DNA from: Leptasterias polaris
Taxonomy: Eukaryota > Echinodermata > Asteroidea > Forcipulatida > Asteriidae
Direction of reading: 5' to 3'
Assembly (NCBI GenBank): GCA_037783415.1
Contig: JAZGTN010000046.1
Span: 6,950,501-7,014,500 of the forward strand
Length of the DNA stretch: 64,000 bases
Made by a program: the position numbers and the translations under genes. The notes beneath the pieces were generated by a model. The model was not told where the DNA came from. It saw only the letters and a list, made by a program, of their open reading frames with translations, and searched no databases. Within the stretch, counting starts at the first letter, position 1. Each line of letters begins with the position of its first letter. Below are positions 51,476-62,683 of the stretch, in pieces.

Positions 51476-52635
51476 AAATTTACCGACAGAACGTAAACCT
51501 CTTTTAGAAAAAAAACCCTCAAAACAGTACGGTACAAGTCTTCATTTCAGACAGAATATAAAAAAATGTAAACTTAGCAAAGTGAACAGAACTTAACTTG
51601 TACATGTACATGTATGTTTCCCATTCTTGTAAACTGTTTGCAAGCCTATCTGCAGTGTTTGCACTGCAATGTTTCATCTGAAACTCATGGAAATTATGCA
51701 CAACTTGAAATAGACTGGTATTGGTAGGAGTCTAATGACACATTTTGTATTTTTAACAAATTTGTAGTTTATTTTACTGAGATGGTTATATTGTATATTT
51801 TGAATGAGCTTTTTAAATATATTATATCATCACTTTGATGGAACTATATTTAGATATAACTTTTTACTGATAAAAAGTAAAGATGCAAATGTTACGAATT
51901 GAGCAGGCTAAGTGGACAGGAACTTCTGGCAGTGGAGTTGGGATGTCAATAATCAAATAACAGAAATGTATATCTTTGACATTTAATTGGTATTTAACTT
52001 TGCTGGACTACTATTCCCTTGTTATCACAAGCTTCTACACTATAGTCTTTCCATCAATAGACTCTTGAGTGAGTGACCTATTATCAGAGTTAGGATAACT
52101 GTGTGTCATTTTATAATGCTTGTTGTTTAACTTTGTATGCATCTAACGGGCAGATAATACACTAATATTGAGTGCCTTTGTTCAGATTGGGAGGAATATC
52201 CTTGGTAAATCTGGACTATTCTACTCTTGTCAAACCAAACGATTTAGAAGTCACTCTAGTCTACTTACAGAAACAACACAATTTGTTCAACATACCATTA
52301 AGACCCTTTGGGCTTAAGCTCTTGTCAGTTATTAAGAAAGTTTCCTTACGGGACTGCAATCAGGCGGAAGGTTCCTATTCAAGAGCCCAAGCCTTGGTTT
52401 AAACTGCATGAAATTGAAAGCTCCCCTGAAGTGTAAACAATTCTTCTTTCACATCATGTGATTAAAAAGACACCCAATTTTACTGAAACAAAATGTTGAT
52501 GAAAATGCAGTACATGTATGTATAGTTTGGAGAGACACGGCACACCAATTGAAAAAAAAACTGCCAGACATTCCCCCCAAAATGAAACTGTGTTAAAGAG
52601 TGTCAGTGGAGATTGAGAGAGCAAGGTTAATTTAA
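51476..52635. other. Intergenic between convergent genes: nothing seen
   Basis: AT-rich sequence between the DOMON gene and FZR1. Short open frames show no domain. Confidence 0.45.
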
Positions 52636-52999
52636 AGGCACTGAACACGTTTGGTAATTACCCAAAATATATATTAGCATAAAAACTTACTTGGTAACGA
52701 GCAACGGAGAGCTGTTGATAGTATAAAACATTGTGAGAAACGACTCCCTCTGAAGTAACGTAGGTTTTTGAGAAAGAGGTAACTTCTCACTAAAATAATA
52801 AAAGACTTCATGCATGTAGTCTTTTATTGGCATCTTCAAAGCACACAAATTGTGCAACACGGGTGTATTTTCTTTCATTATTTTCTTGCAACTTCGATGA
52901 CCAATTCAGCCCAAATTTGCACAGGTTTGTTATGCATATGTTGGGATACACCGAGTGACAATACTGGTCTTTGACAATTACCAAACGTGTTCAGTGCCT
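52636..52999. mobile_element. TTAA-flanked MITE, copy C
   Basis: TTAA at 52632-52635 and 53000-53003, termini 'aggcactgaacacgtttgg' and partner, same orientation as copy A. Confidence 0.88.
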
Positions 53000-53084
53000 T
53001 TAAATTACTACTCTATAAATGCAGACTAGTGGTACAGGGCAGGACATTTGACATCTAGTTATTTCAATACTTGTAAAATAAAGT

Positions 53085-53325
53085 TTTGTCACCATGGTCA
53101 AGTGGTTAGACTGCAGGAATTGCAATCACAAGACAGTGGGATCGAATCCTACCAAGCTAACCGCTCATGACTAGAATCAGTATCGTTCTCTAGTCACTGA
53201 ATCATAATTTATTAATTTGTGCAATTCATAATCATAGACATTAAACCAATGTTTGTATGAGAGAGATTGGCTGTTGCCAGCATGGCGTCTATATCCCCTT
53301 ATGGGGAAGATCATCTAAACAAACA
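53085..53325 (+). mobile_element. tRNA-derived SINE, second family
   Basis: Pol III A box-like 'tggtcaagtggttaga' and B box-like 'ggatcgaatcc' head (53091-53155), an AT-rich body and a 3' end 'ccccttatggggaagatcat' with a small hairpin. Head layout differs from the SINE at 9658. Confidence 0.75.
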
Positions 53326-54965
53326 AGAGTGTTTTATTAAAGAAAGAAACATCAAATTGTATGTAAGAACCAATTCTTACAGCATACAGCAATGAGAGTT
53401 TCTAGTGTTAAATAAACCAAATTTATGTTTTTTCCTGCACCTTATTCATAGAAAATAAAATAGTAAATAAATAAAATATCAGCGTTTTGTGTGTTTGATG
53501 TATTATTGTAACCATCATGATACAAACTCATCAATGTACAATCCAACTCTGTACGTTTCAGTATAATACATTGTGTCTTACTGAAACATTTAATATCATA
53601 ATTCTCAAATTAAATGGAAATAGAATAAACTATGTACATATATTTGATATTGATAGGCATTAAAACGCTGAACTGCAAACAGCGCAATAGATACATTTTG
53701 ATGGTCAAACATTGAACAAAATTTAAAAAGAAAATGTACAATAAAGTTGACTTATCTTCACTTGTCAAACTCTGATATGAATCAAAGAACTCATTATCTG
53801 TAAGTCTAAATACTACTGCTTCATCCCTAGATTAACTGTACGCTGCATCTTGCAGTCAAATAAGCAACAAAACTTATTTTTATTGTTAATGAAATGAAAT
53901 CTAACATAAATCATTCCGATATTCCTCTTTGATTTCCATGCAATGGAAGATTTATATCAAAGTGTGTGACTGCAGTGGCATAACCAGTGGAGGGGGATTC
54001 CCCCCCCCCCCAAAAACAAAACCCCCAACCAAACAAAATGTATGGTTACGCCATTGTGTAAGATCTGAATGAAAGTGTTAATACAGGACAAACATTTGTT
54101 TGAAAAGAGTATACTTATTCAGGTACATTATATGACCACTGGATTTCTTTCATACCTTGCATGTTTATCTTTATGATTTCATGAAACCAAATTATTCTAT
54201 TTTAAAGTATTCCAATCGTTAGTTGTGAAACTTAAGAAGGTTTTTTGTTTTTGTTTAGTTACATTTGCTTCCAGAAGTATATTTGTATATGAGTATCATG
54301 ACAACATTACCATTACTCCAATGTGTACAACATCACTATGTTAAACAAAGTTAAATAAATAAATAAAAAATACATGTACAATGAAAAATATTGTCAAAAA
54401 CTGAAATGAATATCACTGTGTTATAACAGTGTATGAAAGTCAATTTACTGAAATTAATTTTAAAATTAATCAAAACTAATCAAAACGAAAATCTCTATTG
54501 ATATTAAAAAGTTTCTTTAAAATGAATGAATAATGAACTATAGCTTTTGCGATATTTGTAATTTTTGATCTTATCTTTCTGACTTCATTGATTTTAGCTT
54601 CACCAAATAGAGCAGCAAAGACATGTTTAAAGTGATATAAAAAGAAAGTATAATGATAAATTAGATTTACAGATTCACTATAATTTTATCCATATAAAAT
54701 GCAACCTTCTTATTATGTCAACTGTTTGTAATTATAAAAAAAAAATACACAAAAACCACAGCATGTATTGGCATGCTTGACATACACAACCATGAGTGAA
54801 TAAACAATGTTTTATCATCAGCAATGACAAGTTCAAAGTAGCCGCACTGCAAGAAACATGTATGCTTCTCCAGGGACATACTTTTTACTAACTTTCCACT
54901 GTGTACATATTCACATTTGGGAAATACTGTTCACATTCACTCCATTCTATAGATTAGTAGCACTG
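53326..54965. other. Distal 3' flank of FZR1: nothing seen
   Basis: AT-rich sequence. The FZR1 3' UTR on the minus strand must begin below 55566 and may reach here. AATAAA on the minus strand (TTTATT) occurs at 53878-53883, but the true end is unknown. Confidence 0.4.
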
Positions 54966-55432
54966 ATTCCTTAGTGTTAACTTCAACACTACACCATGAA
55001 GAACATCAGCAACAGGCCAGATTCCTACTTGGGCCTTAGTGTTCACTTCAACACTACACCATGAAGAACATCAGCAACAACAAGCCAGATTCCTACTTGG
55101 GCCTTAGTGTTAACTTCAACACTACACCATGAAGAACATCAGCAATAACAGCACTGATTCCTACTTGGGCCTTACTGTTAACTTCAACACTACACCATGA
55201 AGACCTCAGCAATAACATCCCTGATTCCTACTTGGGCCTTACTGCTAACTTCAACACTACACCATGAAGACGTCAGCAATAACAGCCCTGATTCCTACTT
55301 GGGCCTTACTGTTAACTTCAACACCACACCATGAAGACCTCAGCAATAACAGCCCTGATTCCTACTTGGGCCTTACTGTTAACTTCAACACTACACCATG
55401 AAAAACATAAGCAATAACAGCCCTGATTTCTA
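54966..55432. repeat. 65-68-bp tandem repeat, 7 copies, in the FZR1 3' region
   Basis: Units carrying 'acttcaacactacaccatga' recur at intervals of 65, 68, 68, 67, 67 and 67 bp, with small indels. Located about 130 nt after the FZR1 stop codon on the minus strand, so probably transcribed in its 3' UTR. Confidence 0.9.
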
Positions 55433-55565
55433 CTAGAGTCTTGGTGTCAATGACAAATATTCTCCACCTTGTCAAATTGCAGCAATGGTTCCAATTTGGG
55501 GCAACTTTTTGACATCAGTAACTCATGATGTGAAACAGCAGCACTAGGCCAATATGTTGACTTCT

Positions 55566-55607
55566 TTATCTAATATGATTGAATAGATTCAAGACTGACT
55601 TGGATTC
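55566..55607 (-). CDS. FZR1: FZR1 last coding exon
   Basis: 14 codons: Glu-Ser-Lys-Ser-Val-Leu-Asn-Leu-Phe-Asn-His-Ile-Arg-stop. The C-terminal Ile-Arg is the conserved tail that docks on APC3 (CDC27). Acceptor 'tttacag' on the minus strand. Too short to be found without the upstream exons. Confidence 0.88.
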   Translation of the reverse strand, partial: ESKSVLNLFNHIR

Positions 55608-58600
55608 CTGTAAAGGGAACGTAACATCAAAATAACATTAAAGAAAGTAATCAAATTGAGTGAAGTATAAAGCTTTTCTTTTCAGGACCACTCTGCGATG
55701 ACACAGAACAGTCTGCAACTAACTAAGGCCAAACAAAATAATATGTGTGTTTCCGGTTACCCGACCGTCCCTAGAAAAACACGCCGACCCTAGGAGTTTT
55801 TAGACATTTTCAGAAAAAATAAAATAAAATATACCCGATCCCACTCCTAAGTTTTTGACAAAATACCCAATGATTTAAGGGTTTTATATTTAATATTTCC
55901 TATTTTTCAAATGGTTTTTATAAGTTGTAAAGTCTGGATATTTGCTAGATTAATGTGGCCGTGATCGCAATTCCGAATCGCGATCGTTCATTTCAGTATA
56001 CAAATGTCAAAACACGAACCACATGATGCCGACTGCTGAGTATCCACCGCACGTGCACAGGCCCGGGCCGGCCCCCACGTTCATGACACACATGGCCTGT
56101 TGTACTATACTGAACTGCAGCAGTCCAAAGTCCACGATAACCACCATTCCGCACGCTGTGATTGGCCGTTGATGGCCGTTGAAATTACCATATATTCATA
56201 TTCATAAGAGAGCTGGGCTAGTCTTCAACGAGAACACGGTAACGTTCAAGCCAGTAAAGAATTGCTGCACAGTGTTTGTGCCGCACGCGCTTGTAGATTG
56301 TCGGTAATACACAGCCTTGGATTAATACTAAACATCGTCAATGTTTGCCAATAGAGGGCGTTGCGGGGCAAAGTTCATTGAATTTTTTCTCAATGTTGTA
56401 CATGTACGTGTGTGTGCGTTGTCGACTGATCGTTGAATCACGAATGTTATTTCATTTACAAACGGAGTTCTAAACGGCCGATTCCTCAAATCACAAACCC
56501 ATGATAATAGTTGTTGATGGAAATAGTATTATTAATGGCAGAAATTATGTGATAAGAGATCGTCCCAAAACGCAATTTTGCCAACTTCACTTCCGTTTTT
56601 TGTTTTTTTAAGTTTATGAAGTTTCAATCGACACCTACTGAAGAGTAAAGTATTTCATGATTATTGAATTATTGTTTATATATCCCATAAGTGTGGTACT
56701 GCAACTATATTTATTGTTACTGGCATTGGACTAGATGTATGTCATTTTTATGTGCAAGGGCAAAAATATTTGTAACATTCGTTCCTACCCTAAGTTTTGG
56801 AGCAATAAAATATTCTGCCAAAATAAAAGGTTCTTTTGTCCCTACCTACCCTAAATTTTTGGTCAGTGTAATAGGAAACACACATATTATTTTGTTTGGC
56901 CTAATCAAGATGATGCTATGCCTGAGGTAAGACTGTCAGGATTATATCAGTCTCTTATTGTTTACTGACCGTTAATAGCTTTGATGAAATTAAGATGATC
57001 AGCATCATTTGTATATGAAAAAAAATCAACACTTGCAAGAGTAGAGTAAATTCCAACTTCCAATCACATTCCACCAGTGTGTAGTTGTTTCCCATGCACC
57101 CATGGATATAAGTTCCCGCTAGCCAACCAGGGCGCCGAAAATAAAGCAACAAAATGGCAGGTGACGAATGGACTAGAAAATCACATTGTCAATGATGTTT
57201 CCATTTAAAGGGTGTGTATAACATTGGTAAGAGTAAAAATATAAATGTTCACAGATTTGCACAGAAAGTAATGGTATAAAACTGGTCATGGAGGGAAACT
57301 CTCTTTGAAATATTTTTGCTTAAAATGCTATAGTTTTCCAGAAATGAGTAAAACAACTGGATCTCGCGAGTCCAAAACTCAATGTTTGAAAACGGCAAAC
57401 ACATTTCAGGTTTTTTAAAACTTTTTTCTGGTGACTCCAATGACTGATTGAGCTTAAACTTTTACAGGTTTGTTATTTCATGTATTTGTTGGGTCACATC
57501 AAGTGTGGATGCTGGTCTTTGACAATTACCAATGTGACACATGTGCTTTAAAAGAAAAATACTAGTTAAAAACACACTTGGTCTTTAAAATTTCTGTCGC
57601 CATATTGAAAAAGTCACATCACGAAATCATCGTAGCTGATCGATCGTGGGTAACATGAGCATGAATTTGTTTGGATGACGCTTGTTTTCGATTTCTTAGT
57701 AAAGGTGACCTGAGCATCAATTTTCTGCTTGATTGCAGTTCAAGCAAAGTAGGCCTTTTGAGGCCTTTTACTAAAAATCCTACTACTTCCCTGAGGTTGT
57801 AACAACATAAATCAAATTCAAATAGGTTGAATATCATCATGCATGAATTGTGACATTCATTTATCTAGCAGAGGGCATCATTAAACAAGGAATCCTGAGG
57901 TCCAGCCTTGGCATCAGTGTTGTGACCAGAAGTTTTTAAGAGCCGGTTAATTTTCACAGAGGAGCGAGCTATGCGAGGTACCGAGCGCTTGCGCGAGGCA
58001 TTCATCAGGGTTCCACCCTTTTTTTACACCCTTAAAAATACATATTTTATGGGTTCTAGACACTAACAACATACAATGTATTTTGCTGAATTAGAAGTAC
58101 ACATGTTGAGCCATATATCAAGTTTTTATACCCAGCCTGCTTATACCTCACAAATTCTAAAATCCTTCATATATCTGGAGCTGACAAGTGAAATGAGACG
58201 AGTGTCAAATTTAATCAAATAAAGTATTTGTTATTTATTAAATGTAAGTTGTGTAAAATTCTTGCAACTTAATAAGGTAAGTTAGTATTAAGAAAACATA
58301 GAATGATCCAGGGATGTGATTCCTCCGGTTTTTGCCGGAAATTCTTTTTTTTTAAACCAAAAAGTCGACCCGTGTGAATCGTGTAAATCCAGTGAGAAAA
58401 ATGGGGACACAGATCGCGATACATTTGGTGTGCGAGCGCTGAACGCAGAAACCTTTGAAAATTGATGGACTTTTAACAAGTCTAATGTGCAGTGAGTCAA
58501 GTACCCAGTAGAAGTCAATGTGGTTTGCGCAGTTACGCACGTACGGTCCAGACTATAAAAAAAATTATTGGATTGTGCACTGCTCGGAGATGTGCGCTTT

Positions 58601-61600
58601 CTTTCTTCATACTTCCGTAAGAAAATAATTTTCTTGTCTATATCTCCCTCGTGAACACATAAATGTGACAAAAATAATGAAGAAACAGTGGAGAACGATT
58701 TGTGAACAACTGGTATGGCGGAGCGGCGTGAAGCGAGGGTTCTAATGAGCGTCGTTTCTGTCGTACAATAGCGACAAGAAAAATAACACCGCCGTGTGAA
58801 CGAACGACATGTGTGCTCACAACTTGGTGAGTTAGATAAAAAATAAAACACATGCATCAAAAGGAGGAAGTCTGGCTACGTGTACTGATGCGAAACGTAG
58901 AGCTATACGTTCTACTATCGTCTGGTTCCTAGGTTTTTCTAATGCTTTACTCAAAGGATGCGGCAGCAATCAGACGCTGTGAGAATATATTTTTTTCTGC
59001 TAACATGGAAAGGGGAAACATCGCTGCATCAAACAGTCAACTTGAAATAAAAATGACACAACAAGAATTGATCAATCGCGATCGTCGAGGACAAGATTTA
59101 ACAACACTTTTGATTTTGATAGTTTTCAGTTACGTAAGAAGAATTCCTTAGTTTTTAAGCTTATTTAGTAGCAAAAAGTACCGGTCGGCAATGTCGTAAC
59201 ATTGCTTGAGAGCCGGTCGGGATTTTTTAGAACTGGTTAGTGCCGACCAGCCCCGACCAGTGTAGTCACAACACTGCTTGGCATACTAGTCTAGCTACAT
59301 GTATTAGACTAATCCTCATATAAAAGTAAAAACATACTTTTTTTCTAATCTGGACCACAAAATCATCCAATGTTATAATCCAGAAAAACTTTCAAACAGG
59401 AAAGCATTGCGGATAGTAAAATTTTTCCAATAAATTACAAAGTGTGCAACTTTATACAAACCTTTGATGATCTTGATTTACTGAAGACATTCCAGAATCT
59501 TAAAGTTTCATCTCCAGCTCCTGTAACTATAGCTTCTCCATCAGGAGATACTGCCTAAACAAAGGAACACAGTAACATCTCAAGTTGAAATCTTGGAGTG
59601 CAAAACTTCCATGTAATAACAGTTTCTGGCCTTAGTATCTTTAACCAACAGATTTTGATATAAGTGGTATTTTTAGTTTTGTTTAAAAATTGTTTTTAAC
59701 CCTCACAGTCCCAAATCCATCTATTGACCCCTTGTACGATGCGGAACACACCTCCGCACAATGCACATCCACCATTTTGGAAGACTTTTCCTTTGAGTAC
59801 GTTTGGACTTCCAAAATGGCCGACAAGATAGGTGTATGTAATTGTAAGTGCACTGCGCGTTGTGAAATGGATCAACATCCAACTGCCAAAGTGAAGGATT
59901 CAGAAGGAATGAGGCATTCCAATCTTGAATTATTACAGTTCTGCCAATTTGGTGTGGAGTGACATAGGAAGGGAGCATATGGGAGGATTGATGTCACATG
60001 CAAACAAAAATGCATAGTCTGTAATATCGTTGTTGATGGTGTTGTTTTTAACAAATATTGATTTATAAATACAAATTTATTAATCTTATTGTTTGGAAAT
60101 CAGAGGATTATGAATCATGAGTGAAATCAAATCATGATCTACATGGGTCAATTGGGTCCTTTCTCTGTGGTTTAATGGATGACTGTTCTAGTCTTTAATA
60201 ATTTACAATATTAGTTAAAATCATTCAGAGAACTGGGTGGAAATGTTTCAATAGTTAGATCTCTGTTCGATTCAAGACCAGTAGAGCACAAAACATGTTT
60301 TCAGTTTAAAAAAAAGCTATGTTGCCTCAAATCGAGAAAACTGCACCCCCAAAAACTTCAGGTTTTGTGATATCTGGATATCCAAACTATCTGACCCAGC
60401 TTAACTTCCACCTTCTACATGTGTACTTACCAAGTATAAGACTCTATAGGTATGCCCAGTTAGCTTGGCTACTTCTACTAATGATGGGTACTTCCACACT
60501 AGGATCTGATTCTGTGAATAGCCATGTGTGCTCACCTGTATCACACACAATCAAGGTACATATACATTAATTACTTAGACCAACACAGTTCTTTGACCGA
60601 AAGCACACAAAAAGGAAATAAGAATAGGAGAGTTTTGAATTTCTTATTTAATGATGCTATTTACCTTATGATTGCTTGACAGCTGCCAACAATCAGGGAG
60701 ATATATAGAATTACATTGAACATATCAGGGAAAAAGTTTCCAAAATCAGGAAGATTTACAAATTTGTCCATCAGAACATGGAATGATTGTTTTATTTTAA
60801 GGGAACTGTCTGCAGAATCAGGGAGTTTGCAGCTCTGTGGGGTGTACATGTAGTTTAGTCCTGGATCATTCCATTAGGAGAGATTTCTTTTTGATGTTGT
60901 GAATAATACATCTGTATGGACAGAATGACTGATTTGCTATTTGTGTAACTCTGAACACAGTGATTGAAGTATTATTCAGCTGTGTTATTGAAATACTTCA
61001 AAGTATGAAGGGTATTGATATGAGTTATGTGTAAGTTAGTTACATGTACACATGTATGTGAGGGTAGTATTCAGGGATTGAATGAACCTCATGTCATATC
61101 TGTGTAATAGAAGATTTCTAAAGTCAAGCTGCTATGCGTTGTGTATTAGTTATATGTTATATTTCTAAAGTCAAGCTGCTATGCGTTGTGTATTAGTTAT
61201 ATGTTATATTTCTAAAGTCAAGCTGCTATGCGTTGTGTATTAGTTATATGTTATATTTCTAAAGTCAAGCTGCTATGCGTTGTGTATTAGTTATATGTTA
61301 TATTTCTAAAGTCAAGCTGCTATGCGTTGTGTATTAGTTATATGTTATATTTCTAAAGTCAAGCTGCTATGCGTTGTGTATTAGTTATATGTTATATTTC
61401 TAAAGTCAAGCTGCTATGCGTTACATGTATGTATTAGTTATATGTTATATTTCTAAAGTCAAGCTGCTATGCGTTACATGTATGTATTAGTTATATGTTA
61501 TATTTCTAAAGTCAAGCTGCTATGCGTTGTGTATTAGTTATATGTTATATTTCTAAAGTCAAGCTGCTATGCGTTGTGTATTAGTTATATGTTATATTTC

Positions 61601-62303
61601 TAAAGTCAAGCTGCTATGCGTTGTGTATTAGTTATATGTTATATTTCTAAAGTCAAGCTGCTATGCGTTACATGTATGTATTAGTTATATGTTATATTTC
61701 TAAAGTCAAGCTGCTATGCGTTACATGTATGTATTAGTTATATGTTATATTTCTAAAGTCAAGCTGCTATGCGTTGTGTATTAGTTATATGTTATATTTC
61801 ATGCGTGTGGAAATGGAGAAGAAAAGGAATATTATAGTTTTAAAAAGAAACACAAAAATTGTTACAACTTTTTATCAGTGTACTTCACCAGTTTTTGGCA
61901 TTTGTATCCTTTTGTTGTATCTGCAGCTACTCCCCTGCATTTTACCTTGTGTTTGCTTTATTTTGCTTAAATTTGTTTTTGGCTCTCCTTCTTTGTGAAG
62001 CGCTTTGTGTAGTTTGTAAGGCGCTATATAAATACGGTTTTATTATTATTTATTGTTATTGTTACTCACCAATTCATTATCATGTTTAGACCAGGCAAGA
62101 TTGCAGACTTGTGAGCCTGTATCTACTGAGTTGAGTGGTTGTCCAGTCAATGTATTCCAGAATCTAATACATCGATCAGCAGTACCACCCCCTGATGCTA
62201 GAAGACCATGCTGATGAGGGGACCAAGCTATGGCTTTGACTGCAGCTAGATGTTCAGTGTATTGCTGCACTGGTGTTAGACTTGAGTTGTTCCAAACAAA
62301 TAA
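55566..62303 (-). CDS. FZR1: Fizzy-related protein homolog (Cdh1), C-terminal half (partial gene)
   Basis: Four minus-strand exons (62303-62070, 60535-60431, 59554-59462, 55607-55566), all phase 0, encode the last about 157 residues. They include WD40 blades with Arg-Cys-Ile-Arg-Phe-Trp-Asn, Gln-Ile-Leu-Val-Trp-Lys-Tyr-Pro and Glu-Thr-Leu-Arg-Phe-Trp-Asn, and the terminal Ile-Arg. Cdh1/FZR1 recruits D-box and KEN-box substrates to the anaphase-promoting complex in G1 and in differentiated cells. The sequence is nearly identical to animal Cdh1. Upstream exons (N-terminal C-box and first blades) lie beyond 64000. Confidence 0.95.
55608..55726. other. FZR1 intron segment: nothing seen
   Basis: Short intronic stretch between the last exon and the element at 55727. 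Confidence 0.5.
55727..56901. mobile_element. Non-autonomous TIR element, Harbinger-like, 1175 bp
   Basis: Terminal inverted repeats of about 30 bp ('ggccaaacaaaataatatgt' left; reverse complement right) are flanked by TAA on both sides (55724-55726, 56902-56904), the 3-bp duplication seen with PIF/Harbinger elements. The core about 56000-56540 is homologous, inverted, to 63110-63680. Non-coding. Confidence 0.82.
57209..57547. mobile_element. TTAA-flanked MITE, diverged subfamily
   Basis: TTAA at 57205-57208 and 57548-57551. Termini 'agggtgtgtataacattgg' and partner ending 'acacatgtgct'. Interior blocks ('gctggtctttgacaattacc') relate it to the copies at 11.9, 40.5 and 52.6 kb. Confidence 0.75.
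57548..57906. other. FZR1 intron segment: nothing seen
   Basis: AT-rich. The short minus-strand open frame at 57619-57840 shows no domain. Confidence 0.45.
57915..59276. mobile_element. hAT-like element with 8-bp target duplication
   Basis: Direct repeat 'cttggcat' at 57907-57914 and 59277-59284 flanks termini 'cagtgttgtgac' and 'gtcacaacactg', near-perfect inverted repeats beginning CAGTG as in hAT elements. Subterminal 'gccggt'/'gaccgg' motifs repeat near both ends. A minus-strand 190-codon frame (58860-58288) has no transposase motif I recognise, so the element is probably non-autonomous. Confidence 0.88.
59462..59554 (-). CDS. FZR1: FZR1 exon, final WD40 blade
   Basis: 31 codons reading Ala-Val-Ser-Pro-Asp-Gly-Glu-Ala-Ile-Val-Thr-Gly-Ala-Gly-Asp-Glu-Thr-Leu-Arg-Phe-Trp-Asn-Val-Phe-Ser-Lys and so on, which is the conserved Cdh1 string. 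Acceptor 'tgtttag', donor GTTTGT, phase 0. Confidence 0.95.
59555..60430. other. FZR1 intron: nothing seen
   Basis: Overlapping open frames on both strands around 59690-59978 show no domain. No element with visible ends. Confidence 0.45.
60431..60535 (-). CDS. FZR1: FZR1 exon, WD40 blade
   Basis: 35 codons reading Val-Ser-Thr-His-Gly-Tyr-Ser-Gln-Asn-Gln-Ile-Leu-Val-Trp-Lys-Tyr-Pro, then Leu-Thr-Gly-His-Thr-Tyr-Arg-Val-Leu-Tyr-Leu. Phase 0 at both ends; donor GTAAGT. Confidence 0.95.
60536..61112. other. FZR1 intron segment: nothing seen
   Basis: AT-rich intronic DNA preceding the minisatellite. Confidence 0.5.
61113..61800. repeat. 47/53-bp minisatellite, 14 units
   Basis: Units with 'tttctaaagtcaagctgcta' recur 14 times. 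Type A (47 bp) has 'gcgttgtgtattag'; type B (53 bp) has 'gcgttacatgtatgtattag'. Order of types: A6 B2 A3 B2 A1. Intronic to FZR1. Confidence 0.95.
61985..62064 (+). mobile_element. SINE 3' end abutting an FZR1 splice donor
   Basis: 'gaagcgctttgtgtagtttg' followed by 'aggcgctatataaatacg' and an (ATT/GTT)n tail. This 3' end resembles the SINE at 9658. The tail ends about 5 nt from the FZR1 donor on the opposite strand (62068-62069). Confidence 0.65.
62070..62303 (-). CDS. FZR1: FZR1 exon, WD40 blades
   Basis: 78 codons including Gln-Gln-Tyr-Thr-Glu-His, Ala-Val-Lys-Ala-Ile-Ala-Trp-Ser-Pro-His-Gln-His-Gly-Leu-Leu-Ala-Ser-Gly-Gly-Gly and Gly-Ser-Gln-Val-Cys-Asn-Leu-Ala-Trp-Ser-Lys. This is close to the animal Cdh1 consensus. 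Acceptor on the minus strand at 62305-62304; donor GTGAGT at 62069; both phase 0. Confidence 0.96.
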
Positions 62304-62683
62304 CTATCAATCAAATACAGGAACAAACAGGGATCAATAACAAACACTTCAATGTCAGTTTGGTTTTCATCTGTTTCACTAAGAATTTAGAAAAACAGTA
62401 AAACCCATCAACTGTAAATAGTTCACAAACACTACTTTGTGACTTTTTATCATGACTCATTCTGTGCTACACAAAGTACACAAACCAAATCTTGAAATCA
62501 GAGTGCTTGGAAGGAACTTGATGCAAAATAGACATCTCCCTCCAAGGAACAGGTACGTATTTGCTCTTTCAAAGAGTAACTGATTTAAATGATCCGTTTC
62601 AAGAAAGGAATCATAAAACAACCTATAAAAATATCACTTACACAGATTATAACAATGTCTTTTGGTTTATTTGTACATGTGTT
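62304..62683. other. FZR1 intron: nothing seen
   Basis: AT-rich. No upstream Cdh1 blade is found between here and 64000, so the intron continues past the edge. Confidence 0.5.

Noticed and set aside
59690..59978. Overlapping open frames in both strands within an FZR1 intron
   Set aside because: No domain and no splice context.
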